Assembly: GCA_038749025.1 (NCBI GenBank)
Contig: JBCDIL010000008.1
Coordinates: 1-64,000, forward strand
Source of the DNA: JBCAXA01 sp038749025
GTDB lineage: Bacteria; Pseudomonadota; Gammaproteobacteria; Steroidobacterales; Woeseiaceae
DNA length: 64,000 bases
Direction of reading: 5' to 3'
Part shown: positions 8,986-17,162 of the stretch, in pieces
Position numbering within the stretch: position 1 is the first letter of the stretch
Layout: every line of letters begins with the position of its first letter
The notes under the pieces: model-generated
What the model saw: only the letters and a program-made list of their open reading frames with translations
The model's database searches: none
Told to the model about the DNA's origin: nothing
Program-made: the position numbers and the translations under genes

Positions 8986-11156
8986 CGTTGCGCTTTGGCC
9001 TCCAGCCGATACGCATGCAACAGCGGCTCTGTATACCCGTTTGGTTGCTCGCTGCCGAGAAAGACCAGGTCGCAGGCCGCACGAAAGGCAACACTGCTGT
9101 CAAAGTCCGGTGCCATCGGTTGGTAACCAGGGTCGCCGGCGTTTTGTGAATCGACAACCGCGGCCATCCGCTTAAGCGTCGCTAGGACTTGGTCGCGGTT
9201 GCAGACGCCATGGCGCAACCAATTGGCGATGTGTTGGCTTGAGATTCGCAGCGTTGCCCGGTCCTCCATTAAGCCAACGTCATTGATGTCCGGCACTTTC
9301 GAACAGCCCACACCTTGATTGATCCAGCGGACGACGTAACCGAGTAGGCCTTGTGCGTTATTATCGAGCTCCGCTTGAATAGCGGCGTCGTCCCACCCAG
9401 GGGCAGAATCGGCCAAAGGTACCGTCAATATGTCATCGAGCGCGGCCAGCTCGCGGCGCTTCAGATCGCCGTGGCGCGCGAATACATCGATGTCGTGGTA
9501 ATGCATGGCGTGCAGTGTCGCGGCATTGGGTGACGGCACCCAGGCGCAATTGGCGCCTGCTTCAGGATGGCCGGTTTTCTTCGCCATCATGTCCGCCATC
9601 AAATCGGGCGCGGCCCACATGCCCTTGCCGATTTGTGCGCGCCCCGAGAAACCGCAGGCCAGCCCGATATCGACGTTCCAGCGCTCGTAGGCATCGATCC
9701 ATGGCTCATCCTTGATCGCGTTCTTACGGAGCATCGGGCCAGCCACCATGCTCGTGTGAATTTCGTCGCCAGTACGATCGAGAAAGCCCGTGTTAATGAA
9801 CACCACGCGCGCGGCCGCCTCGCGGATACACGCTTTGAGGTTCACGGTGGTACGGCGTTCCTCATCCATGATGCCGATTTTCAGCGTGTGCCTGCGAAGG
9901 CCTAATAGGTCCTCGATGGCATCGAACAGATCGTTGGCGTAAGCCACTTCCTCTGGCCCATGCATCTTTGGCTTGACGATATAGACACTGCCGGTTCGCG
10001 AGTTGCGAAAATGACCGAGTCCTAACAGATCGTGCATGGCGATCAACGAGGTCATGACCCCGTCGAGAATACCCTCGTAAATATCGTTACCGTCGGCATC
10101 GCGGATCGCTGGGTTACGCATCAAGTGACCGACGTTACGAACAAACAACAGACTCCGCCCAGGTAACGTCAGCTCGGAACCGTCTGCGGCCGTGTAGTGC
10201 CGGTCCGCTTCGAGCCGGCGGGTTATCGTCCGACCGCCTTTGTCAAACGAGGCTTCTAACGTGCCGCGCATCAAGCCGAGCCAATTGCGATAGACAACGG
10301 TCTTGTCCTCGGCGTCGACCGCCGCGACCGAGTCCTCGCAATCCTGGATTGTCGTTACCGCCGCTTCCATGACGAGGTCGGCGACGCCGGCGGGATCGTT
10401 CTTACCGATGGCCGATTCGCGGTCGATGATGATATCGACATGCAGTCCGTTGTTGCGCAGCAGGATCGATACCGGCGTGCTGGCGTCGCCAGAGAAGCCA
10501 GCAAACTGCCCGCGCGCTGCCAATTCAACCGTCCGACCGTCCGCCAGTTCGGCGGTCAGTCCGTTAGCCACTATTCGGTAATGCGTGACTTCGTTATGGC
10601 TGGCGCCGATGAGCGGGAAGCACCGATCCAGGAAGGCGCGCGCATAGGCGATAACCCGGTCGCCACGAATCGGGTTGTACCCGCCGGCGCGCTCGGCGCC
10701 ATTGTCTTCGCCAATGACGTCGGTGCCGTACAGCGCGTCGTACAGCGACCCCCAGCGGGCGTTTGTCGCATTCAGTGCGAAGCGTGCGTTCATGATCGGC
10801 ACGACCAGTTGAGGCCCTGCTTGGGCGCTTATCTCGGTATCGACGTCCGACGTCGTAATCTCGAAATCGCGGCAAGGCGGCGCGAGATAACCGATCTCGG
10901 TCAAAAATTCCCGATAGCTGGCGTGATTCGCGTTCGGATCACCGTGCTCGCCGATCCACCCATCGATCTCGTCTTGTAGCTCGTCGCGACGAGCCAGCAA
11001 ACGCGCGTTGATCGGTGTCAGGTGGGCGACCAGCTCACTGAAGCCGCGCCAAAAATTCTCCGCGGAGAGCGGCAGGCCATCGAGGGCCTCTGTTTCGACG
11101 AAGGTTGCCAGGGTCTCGTCGACGGCAAGGCCGGCGCGATCGACGTATCGAGTCAT
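8982..11156 (-). CDS. glcB: Malate synthase G
   Basis: Condenses glyoxylate with acetyl-CoA to malate, the second step of the glyoxylate bypass. At about 724 residues it has the length of the G isoform rather than the A form. Recognisable segments are TTIQDCEDSVAAVDAEDK, YIVKPKMHGPEEVA, GIMDEERRTTVNL and FINTGFLDRTGDEIH. ATG 11156 is chosen because AAAGGA lies seven bases upstream; an upstream GTG at 11183 lacks such a site. It lies downstream of a LysR gene in the same direction, with a candidate operator in the 116-bp gap, and is followed by a coupled SDR gene. Confidence 0.95.
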   Translation of the reverse strand: MTRYVDRAGLAVDETLATFVETEALDGLPLSAENFWRGFSELVAHLTPINARLLARRDELQDEIDGWIGEHGDPNANHASYREFLTEIGYLAPPCRDFEITTSDVDTEISAQAGPQLVVPIMNARFALNATNARWGSLYDALYGTDVIGEDNGAERAGGYNPIRGDRVIAYARAFLDRCFPLIGASHNEVTHYRIVANGLTAELADGRTVELAARGQFAGFSGDASTPVSILLRNNGLHVDIIIDRESAIGKNDPAGVADLVMEAAVTTIQDCEDSVAAVDAEDKTVVYRNWLGLMRGTLEASFDKGGRTITRRLEADRHYTAADGSELTLPGRSLLFVRNVGHLMRNPAIRDADGNDIYEGILDGVMTSLIAMHDLLGLGHFRNSRTGSVYIVKPKMHGPEEVAYANDLFDAIEDLLGLRRHTLKIGIMDEERRTTVNLKACIREAAARVVFINTGFLDRTGDEIHTSMVAGPMLRKNAIKDEPWIDAYERWNVDIGLACGFSGRAQIGKGMWAAPDLMADMMAKKTGHPEAGANCAWVPSPNAATLHAMHYHDIDVFARHGDLKRRELAALDDILTVPLADSAPGWDDAAIQAELDNNAQGLLGYVVRWINQGVGCSKVPDINDVGLMEDRATLRISSQHIANWLRHGVCNRDQVLATLKRMAAVVDSQNAGDPGYQPMAPDFDSSVAFRAACDLVFLGSEQPNGYTEPLLHAYRLEAKAQR

Positions 11157-11254
11157 TGCTGTGTCCTTTGGGTCATTGCTCACGCAGATGCGCAGCCGGC
11201 CCGCAGTGTACCGGCAGCGCAGCTATTGAGAAAATTTATGATGCGAATTTCGAT

Positions 11255-11270
11255 CATTCACTGCATGAAT
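11255..11270 (-). promoter_or_regulatory. Candidate LysR-type operator upstream of glcB
   Basis: On the glcB coding strand this reads ATTCATGCAGTGAATG, about 99 bp before the glcB start. It contains an ATTCA/TGAAT-type inverted repeat. The same pattern (12 of 16 positions) occurs about 83 bp upstream of aceA in the same orientation relative to the gene. Binding by the neighbouring LysR protein is inferred. Confidence 0.45.
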
Positions 11271-11272
11271 TA

Positions 11273-12241
11273 TCAGGGAGTGGATGCCAGCGGCTCTATG
11301 ACGCTCTCGCTGGCAATGTGCCGCAGCAGTCCGCGGAACCAACGGTGGCCCGGGTCGGCGTGCGCGAGCGGGCTCCAGGCCATCGTTAACTCCATCTCTG
11401 GAATCGGGAACGGTGGCGGCAAGAGGCGAACTCGGCGCCGGTGTTCGTACTCGCGGGCTGCTCGCAGTGGGACAGTGGCGATCAAGTCTTGTTGTTCCGC
11501 GTGCTGAATCGCCGCCGGGTAGTGGCGCGTAAATACGGCGATATTGCGTTTTTTACCAATCCGCGCGAGCGCTTCGTCGACCCACCCCAAGCGCTGCACA
11601 TCGGCCGGATCGATGCCGACGCCAATGCCCATGCCGGTTTTCGATACCCAGACGTGGCGGGCATTTAGGTAGGTATCGAGATCGAACGCGTCGGGTAGCG
11701 GGCGGTCCGCCGCGACGATGCAAGCGAAGGCGTCGCGCCACAGCACGGCGCTGTGAAACGACGCTGGAAGATCGTCAAAGCGATTGATGACCAGGTCGAG
11801 TTTGCCTTGCTCAACATCGCGAAAAACGACGTCGCTCGGCGTCAAAATGTCGACCGTTATCAACGGCGCATCGTGGCGCAGTCGCTTCAGGAACGCCGGC
11901 AATAGCGTCGTCTCCGCGTAATCACTGGCCATAATCCGAAAAACGCGGTCGCTGGTTGTAGCTTGGAACGAACCGACCGGCCGAACAACCGACTCGCAGC
12001 CCGCCAGCACATCGCGTAACGGCGCTCGCAGCGCCTGGGCGCGGGCCGTTGGCGTCATGCCATCGCTCGTGCGGACCAAGAGCGGATCGTCAAAGGTTTC
12101 GCGGAGCCGTTTTAGTCCATTGCTCATGGCCGGTTGGCTAATCCCCAGGCGCTGTGCAGCTCGGGTGACGTTGCTCTCATCGAGCAGCACGTCAAGGTAA
12201 ACGAGAAGGTTCAGGTCGATGCGTTCAAGCGGATGCGGCAT
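11273..12241 (-). CDS. LysR-family regulator, probably of the glyoxylate bypass
   Basis: A 322-residue LysR-type regulator. The N-terminal helix-turn-helix reads NVTRAAQRLGISQPAMSNGLKRLRE (about residues 24-48), followed by the usual effector-binding domain. It lies between glcB and aceA, divergent from aceA and upstream of glcB, so control of both is the simplest reading. Its start codon sits one base from the candidate operator at 12242-12257, which suggests autoregulation as well. No clear ribosome site precedes the ATG. The effector is unknown; glyoxylate or a related organic acid would be a guess. Confidence 0.9.
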   Translation of the reverse strand: MPHPLERIDLNLLVYLDVLLDESNVTRAAQRLGISQPAMSNGLKRLRETFDDPLLVRTSDGMTPTARAQALRAPLRDVLAGCESVVRPVGSFQATTSDRVFRIMASDYAETTLLPAFLKRLRHDAPLITVDILTPSDVVFRDVEQGKLDLVINRFDDLPASFHSAVLWRDAFACIVAADRPLPDAFDLDTYLNARHVWVSKTGMGIGVGIDPADVQRLGWVDEALARIGKKRNIAVFTRHYPAAIQHAEQQDLIATVPLRAAREYEHRRRVRLLPPPFPIPEMELTMAWSPLAHADPGHRWFRGLLRHIASESVIEPLASTP

Positions 12242-12257
12242 ATAAATACTGTGAATG
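12242..12257 (+). promoter_or_regulatory. Candidate LysR-type operator between lysR and aceA
   Basis: Reads ATAAATACTGTGAATG on the aceA coding strand, ending 83 bp before the aceA start and touching the LysR start codon. It matches the glcB upstream site at 12 of 16 positions. The placement would allow activation of aceA and repression of the regulator's own gene, as is common for LysR proteins. Confidence 0.45.
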
Positions 12258-12339
12258 CTGATTATTTGAACTATTTCGTCGATTTATTTAGCGACTTTGC
12301 CGACACTCGGCGCATCTTTCAACAGGACGGAGAGTCCCC

Positions 12340-13677
12340 GTGCACACCGGCAATTACGACCGCAACATCGAAATCGAGGCACTACGTCGCGATTGGGCTG
12401 AAAACCCGCGTTGGGCCACTGTCGAGCGCAACTACCAACCCGAAGACGTCATTCGTCTGCGTGGCTCGATCAAGCGTGAGAACACGCTCGCGCGCCGCGG
12501 TGCTGAGAAGCTATGGGCGCTCGTCAATGGCGAGGCGGCCGATAAGTTCGGCAAGGACTACGTGAACTGCCTCGGTGCGCTGACTGGCGGCCAAGCTGTA
12601 CAACAGGTGAAGGCAGGGATCCAAGCGATCTATCTGTCCGGGTGGCAGGTCGCCGCCGATAACAACAGTGCCTACTCAATGTACCCCGACCAGTCCTTGT
12701 ATCCGGTCGACTCGGTGCCGAAGGTGATCGAGCGCATCAATAACGCTTTTGCGCGGGCCGACCAGATCCAATGGCAAAAAGGCATCGCGCCAGGCGACGA
12801 AGGTTACATCGATTACTTTGCGCCGGTGGTCGCCGACGCCGAAGCGGGCTTCGGCGGTGTGCTGAACGCTTATGAGCTCATGCGGGCCATGATCGCCGCC
12901 GGTGCCGCCGGCGTGCACTTCGAAGATCAGCTTGCGTCGGTCAAAAAGTGCGGCCATATGGGCGGCAAAGTCTTAGTTCCGACCAAAGAAGCCGTTCAGA
13001 AGCTTTGCGCTGCCCGTCTCGCGGCTGATGTCGCTGATGTTCCGACCATCGTCTTGGCGCGTACCGACGCTAATGCGGCCGATCTTATTACTAGCGATGC
13101 GGATGAGTACGACGCCCCGTTTATCGTCGGCGAGCGTTCGCCGGAAGGTTTCTTCCGTACCCGCGCCGGTATCGATCAAGCAATTTCTCGCGGACTCGCT
13201 TACGCGCCGTACGCCGATTTGTTGTGGTGCGAAACGGCGACGCCAGATCTCGATGAGGCCCGTAAATTCGCCGAAGCGATACGCGCTCAATACCCCGATC
13301 AGCTGCTGGCGTACAACTGTTCGCCGTCGTTCAATTGGAAGAAGAATCTTGACGACGCGACGATCGCTAAATTCCAACGCGAACTCGGTGCGATGGGCTA
13401 CAAGTATCAGTTCATTACTTTAGCGGGTGTTCACAACATGTGGAATGGGATGTTCAACCTTGCGTACGACTATGCGCGCGAAGACATGTCAGCCTACGTT
13501 CGTTTACAAGAGCAGGAGTTCGCGGATGCTGATAAGGGCTACACATTCGTTGCCCACCAACAAGAAGTCGGTACCGGTTATTTTGATGACATGACGACGG
13601 TCATCCAAGGGGGGGAATCGTCGGTCACCGCATTAACCGGGTCGACCGAAGAGGAACAATTCAAGAAAACCGGTTAG
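12340..13677 (+). CDS. aceA: Isocitrate lyase
   Basis: Cleaves isocitrate to glyoxylate and succinate, the first step of the glyoxylate bypass. The 445-residue protein contains the catalytic loop KKCGHMGGKVLVPT, with Gly-Gly after the His as in isocitrate lyase rather than methylisocitrate lyase, plus WQVAADNNSAYSMYPDQSLY and YNCSPSFNWKKNL. The start is a GTG at 12340 preceded by AGGACGGAG. It is divergent from the LysR gene and ends at a strong terminator, so it is monocistronic. Confidence 0.96.
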   Translation: MHTGNYDRNIEIEALRRDWAENPRWATVERNYQPEDVIRLRGSIKRENTLARRGAEKLWALVNGEAADKFGKDYVNCLGALTGGQAVQQVKAGIQAIYLSGWQVAADNNSAYSMYPDQSLYPVDSVPKVIERINNAFARADQIQWQKGIAPGDEGYIDYFAPVVADAEAGFGGVLNAYELMRAMIAAGAAGVHFEDQLASVKKCGHMGGKVLVPTKEAVQKLCAARLAADVADVPTIVLARTDANAADLITSDADEYDAPFIVGERSPEGFFRTRAGIDQAISRGLAYAPYADLLWCETATPDLDEARKFAEAIRAQYPDQLLAYNCSPSFNWKKNLDDATIAKFQRELGAMGYKYQFITLAGVHNMWNGMFNLAYDYAREDMSAYVRLQEQEFADADKGYTFVAHQQEVGTGYFDDMTTVIQGGESSVTALTGSTEEEQFKKTG

Positions 13678-13693
13678 GTTTTCCTAGTCGTCG

Positions 13694-13729
13694 GCCGCGG
13701 CTCGCCGGTAGGCGGGTCGCGGCTTTTTT
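13694..13729 (+). terminator. Rho-independent terminator of aceA
   Basis: A 13-bp stem (13694-13706 with 13711-13723, including G-T pairs, loop GGTA) followed by six T residues at 13724-13729. It lies 17 bp after the aceA stop, and its T-tract touches the stop codon of the convergent TMEM175-like gene. Confidence 0.85.
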
Positions 13730-14393
13730 ATGCGCTTCGGGTCGCGAAATGGCCGTTCAGCGGCATCGTGATCGCGAGAGTGGCGTAAGCAAAACCGGCG
13801 AATACCGCGAACTGCGGCGGCAGGGCAAGCGCCCAAATCGTCGAGACCGCGGAGGTGGCCGCCATAATGGCCCAGCCGCGGGCCTCGACGCGGGCAACCG
13901 ACGATTGTTCTTTCTTCGCCGTCCGTCGGAATAAAACGAGCAGGCATAGCGATGTCACGCCGAAGCCAATACCGTACATGACGAACAAGTCGATCATTTG
14001 CGTTGCATTGAAATCGATCGGTGGTGGCTGCAACCAACCACGCGACAAGTAGAATAAGAACGCCAGCGCCATGATCTTTAGCGGGTAGACGAACACCAAC
14101 ACGACGAACATTAGTAGCAGCGTGATGACAGTGGAGACCGCATCGTGTTGCTCCGTTAACTCTGACCAGCGTCGGTGCGACCACCAGACGTACATGATCA
14201 ATGCGAAACTTGCGGCGAATGCGGGGATGCCCTTTAGCGCGATGATCAGCTCATCGTAGCTGCCCGGGATGTCATCGACCGAGATCACCAACATCGTGAT
14301 TGCGAACGCGAAAGCTGCATCGATAAAAATATCGAGCCGAGACAATGTCGGGTCGCGCTTATTGCTGCTCGTTGAATGGTCGGGTTCGCTCAC
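13728..14393 (-). CDS. TMEM175 (DUF1211) family putative potassium channel
   Basis: A 221-residue membrane protein with about six segments. The first helix has the family pattern R-x3-F-x-D followed by a hydrophobic repeat: RLDIFIDAAFAFAIT. Bacterial TMEM175 members are tetrameric potassium-permeable channels. In most, the selectivity helix reads FSD; here it reads FID, so selectivity cannot be assumed. The start is GTG at 14393. It lies 20 bp downstream of the DUF1905/YdeI gene and may be co-transcribed with it. Confidence 0.75.
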   Translation of the reverse strand: MSEPDHSTSSNKRDPTLSRLDIFIDAAFAFAITMLVISVDDIPGSYDELIIALKGIPAFAASFALIMYVWWSHRRWSELTEQHDAVSTVITLLLMFVVLVFVYPLKIMALAFLFYLSRGWLQPPPIDFNATQMIDLFVMYGIGFGVTSLCLLVLFRRTAKKEQSSVARVEARGWAIMAATSAVSTIWALALPPQFAVFAGFAYATLAITMPLNGHFATRSA

Positions 14394-14413
14394 TGGTGTA
14401 TCACTTTCGGCCG

Positions 14414-14956
14414 CTACTTTTCCTCTCGACCTTCGCGTTTGACGCGTCGCCCGACTCGCGCTGGCTTTGTTCGCAGCGATCGCTTACCGCGCAAGACATC
14501 GAGTACCTCTGCTACCCGAGCCGCTATCGTAGCATCGCGTTTCGCCGAGCTGACGCGGTAAGCTAGACCACGCTGCATGCCCGCGGTTTGTTCCTGCCAA
14601 AGCGCCTTGGCGACGACATCGTTGTCGAGCGCCTGCGCCAGTGCTTTCGGTACATCGACCGCCTGCGGATCACTGAGGCTAAAGCGAACGTTAACTTCAT
14701 CGGCAACGCCCAGTCCGTGCCGCTTAAGAAAAGCTTTCGATAACAGGATGTACCAGCGGCCACGAACGGGGGTAAGCCCCGCGTCGATGGGCTCGTCATT
14801 AATCTCGCCGCGCATTCGTGAACGTGGTCGCGCGCTAAGGTCCAGTTCAGTGGCGAGAGCGTCGGGCAAGAAAACCACCGTGTACCGGTATCGGCTTGAC
14901 CCGACGTCGTGCGATTCGATGGGGCCGTTAAATTCGTGGTCAAAATACAGGGACAA
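14414..14956 (-). CDS. DUF1905 / YdeI-OmpD-associated family protein
   Basis: A 180-residue protein. The N-terminal half (about 1-95) fits DUF1905: YTVVFLPDALATEL, then RGEINDEP, RWYILLSKAFLKRHGLGVAD and VNVRFSLSD. The C-terminal half contains an ALAQALD helix and a lysine/arginine-rich tail, as in YdeI/OmdA-like proteins. The function is not established beyond family names. No ATG fits the N-terminus; TTG 14956, preceded by GGGAAG six bases upstream, is the best start. Confidence 0.75.
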   Translation of the reverse strand: MSLYFDHEFNGPIESHDVGSSRYRYTVVFLPDALATELDLSARPRSRMRGEINDEPIDAGLTPVRGRWYILLSKAFLKRHGLGVADEVNVRFSLSDPQAVDVPKALAQALDNDVVAKALWQEQTAGMQRGLAYRVSSAKRDATIAARVAEVLDVLRGKRSLRTKPARVGRRVKREGREEK

Positions 14957-15079
14957 GCCGGTCTTCCCGCACGTCGGTCGGCCGAGCGTAGCGCAGAAAT
15001 AACCTGTCGTCGCGTTTGGTTGTCGTGCGCCCGCCCAGCACGCACAATCGCTGTAGGCAAGCGATCCGGTGTTAAGACA

Positions 15080-16129
15080 ATGACGCGTTTCATGATGGCG
15101 ATAGCGATGGTATGGATGGCGGGCTCGGTTGCGACCGATGCACTAGCGACGCCCGAGGAAGACTACGCCCAGTATTGCGCGCTGTGTCATGGCGAAGATC
15201 GACGCGGCTACGCCAACGATAACGCGCCCTCGCTGGTGACGAGCACGTTGTTCGCCGCCGGGCTACGGGTGCCGGTTGGTGCGATCTCGTACGGTCGGCC
15301 GGGCACTCCAATGGGTCCGTACCTCGACGAGGTCGGTGGACCGATGAGCGAGTGGCAAATAAACGCGCTCGCCCGTTGGTTGTCCGAGTCGGCGGGCATT
15401 GAACCGCAGCGTCGCCGAACCGCCGACTTAGCACCGATTCGTGGCGATGCGGCGGCGGGGCAGTTGCTGTACGACGCGCATTGTGCCGAATGCCATGGCG
15501 CTAACGGCGAGGGTGGTGAAGGGACGGCACTCGGTAACCCGACCATGCTTGCGACAACCCCCGATCTTTTTTTGAAGGCGGCGATCACCGACGGGCGTGA
15601 CGGCACGCCGATGCGTGCGTTCGGCGACGAGTTTAGCGAGGCGGATATCGACAACATCGTTACGTTCCTCCGGTCGCGAGCGAGTGGCTGGGATGTCACT
15701 GAGATGCAATTTGCGCGACCACCGACGCTAGACAATATGGTTTTGAACCCCGACGGTGAGCCACCGACTTTCAAACTCGATGATGACCGCTATGTTTCCG
15801 CTGACGATCTGCACGCCGCAATCGAGGCCGGTCACCGAATGATCTTGATCGACACGCGGGTTCCGTATTTTTGGGCGATGGCACATATCGCTGGGTCGGT
15901 GCCTGTGCCTTACTACAGCAGTCGCGATGAGATTATCGATGCGTTGCCGCAGGATGACACCTGGATCGTCGCCTATTGCGAGTGCCCGCGTGCCGCCGCC
16001 GATTCGGCCGTTAATCGACTGCGTCGTTTGGGTTACGAGAATACGGCGGTTCTATGGGAGGGTTACGCCGGCTGGGCGGCGCTGGGTTACCCAATCGCGG
16101 CAGGTTCCATCGACGACGTCGATGAGTGA
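15080..16129 (+). CDS. Diheme cytochrome c fused to a rhodanese domain, exported
   Basis: A 349-residue exported protein. Signal peptide at about 1-24 (ending ALA). The first cytochrome c domain has CALCH (C33/C36/H37), the second has CAECH (C135/C138/H139). Each carries a GTPM segment (M78, M178) that could supply the axial Met. From about residue 240 follows a rhodanese domain (ILIDTR, HIAGSVPVPYY) with its active loop CECPRAAA at C300 and GYAGWAALGYP. The cysteine is retained, so sulfurtransferase activity is plausible. Being secreted with two hemes, it probably acts in the periplasm; a role in sulfur-compound redox is inferred. ATG 15080 is chosen because it gives the signal peptide. Confidence 0.88.
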   Translation: MTRFMMAIAMVWMAGSVATDALATPEEDYAQYCALCHGEDRRGYANDNAPSLVTSTLFAAGLRVPVGAISYGRPGTPMGPYLDEVGGPMSEWQINALARWLSESAGIEPQRRRTADLAPIRGDAAAGQLLYDAHCAECHGANGEGGEGTALGNPTMLATTPDLFLKAAITDGRDGTPMRAFGDEFSEADIDNIVTFLRSRASGWDVTEMQFARPPTLDNMVLNPDGEPPTFKLDDDRYVSADDLHAAIEAGHRMILIDTRVPYFWAMAHIAGSVPVPYYSSRDEIIDALPQDDTWIVAYCECPRAAADSAVNRLRRLGYENTAVLWEGYAGWAALGYPIAAGSIDDVDE

Positions 16130-16133
16130 GGCT

Positions 16134-16391
16134 AACCGCGGTTAGATCGCGGCGAGATCCCGCTCCTACATCTAGGTTTACCGCTAACGACAATCGAAGC
16201 TGTGGGAGCGCCGTCTCGGCGCGATGAATACAGCGTCGCAGTAATCCGCGGCTAAGTCGCGGCGAGACGCCGCTCCTACATCGAGGTTTACCGCTAACGA
16301 CTAACGAAGCTGTGGGAGCGCCGTCTCGGCGCGATGAGTACAGCGTCGCGGTAATCCGCAGCTAAGTCGCGGCGAGACGCCGCTCCCACAT
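16134..16391. repeat. Tandem 110-bp array of five alternating REP palindromes
   Basis: A 110-bp unit occurs about 2.4 times (units begin near 16134, 16244 and 16354). Each unit holds two oppositely oriented copies of a REP-like palindrome, TGTRGGAGCGNNGTCTCGNC or close variants. Minus-oriented copies lie near 16145-16170, 16255-16280 and 16365-16390; plus-oriented copies lie at 16201-16226 and 16311-16336. The sequence resembles the GTAGGAGCGGC...GCCGCGA REP class known from pseudomonads and xanthomonads. The alternation is typical of bacterial interspersed mosaic elements. It occupies the space between two convergent transcription units and may stabilise or terminate transcripts. Confidence 0.85.
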
Positions 16392-16421
16392 CGGGCTTCA
16401 CCGGCGCCGACAAAAGACGGG

Positions 16422-16679
16422 TTACTGCGACAGCCGATACAGCGCGTAGGCGCCTGCCGCGATAACGATGATTCCGACGATCGATACCCAGGACTCGTCA
16501 TCAACATCGTGACGCATGCCATCGCCGAGGCCGACAGCCGGGTGGCGACCGAACGTTATCATCCTAAGCGTGACCCACCCGACGGCGTAGCAGACGATGT
16601 CGAAAACAAAGTCCTTAACGATGCTTAGGGCAAATCGAAACAACCGGCCAATGGCGGAATCAACGATGTCATCGGGCAC
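16422..16679 (-). CDS. Small predicted membrane protein
   Basis: An 85-residue protein with a hydrophobic stretch near 20-45 and a strong C-terminal membrane helix (VSIVGIIVIAAGAYALYRL). I do not recognise it. It starts 3 bp after the NTF2-like gene's stop on the same strand, so it is the last gene of the long prp operon. Its 3' end abuts the REP array. Confidence 0.6.
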   Translation of the reverse strand: MPDDIVDSAIGRLFRFALSIVKDFVFDIVCYAVGWVTLRMITFGRHPAVGLGDGMRHDVDDESWVSIVGIIVIAAGAYALYRLSQ

Positions 16680-16682
16680 GGC

Positions 16683-17162
16683 TTAGATTTGCGCTTGCGA
16701 TTCGTACAGGCGCCGCATGTAGCTAATGGGTGCATCGGGTGTTTCGCACCAGCCCGTGAACTTCATTCCGTCGGGTGTCGTTATCAAGTGGGCCAATACG
16801 TGGTTGTCACCACCCATCGCTTTGCCCGCGCTAGCGAACGGCGAGCCGTCGACGTTGGTCGCATGCGCATTGAAGCGAATGTCCCAGCGCATTCGCAAAA
16901 TCGTGATCGTCTGCGGGTCACCGTGGCCCAGGGTCTGAATATCGGTGAACGCCAGCCGTACTTTGTCATGAAAGCGAACATTGTGCTCCCAGTACTGCAC
17001 GACCTCGTCCAAAGAGTAGAAGAAGTTCTCAAATTCTTCCGCTTTGTAGAACAGTGTTGCGCTGTGCTGCCAACAGGCGGCTAACGCCGCTGGATCGTTC
17101 GCCGCCCAAGCGCTCGCGTAGCGATCGAATAAGTCGGTGACGGCGCTAGCGGGTGCCATCAT
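16683..17162 (-). CDS. NTF2-like (SnoaL-type) protein
   Basis: About 159 residues with the cone-fold pattern of NTF2/SnoaL proteins: an N-terminal helix VTDLFDRYASAWAANDPAAL, then strand-rich sequence with LRMRWDIRFN and MKFTGWCETPD. The family holds small-molecule isomerases, hydrolases and binding proteins, so no reaction can be assigned. Two ATGs (17162 and 17159) overlap the RraA-like gene's stop, which indicates translational coupling. The frame is open further upstream but lies inside the RraA gene. Confidence 0.7.
   Translation of the reverse strand: MMAPASAVTDLFDRYASAWAANDPAALAACWQHSATLFYKAEEFENFFYSLDEVVQYWEHNVRFHDKVRLAFTDIQTLGHGDPQTITILRMRWDIRFNAHATNVDGSPFASAGKAMGGDNHVLAHLITTPDGMKFTGWCETPDAPISYMRRLYESQAQI

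Noticed and set aside
16134..16391. CRISPR-like direct repeats
   Set aside because: The 110-bp units contain palindromes in alternating orientation and the spacers are also repeated, which fits REP elements instead.
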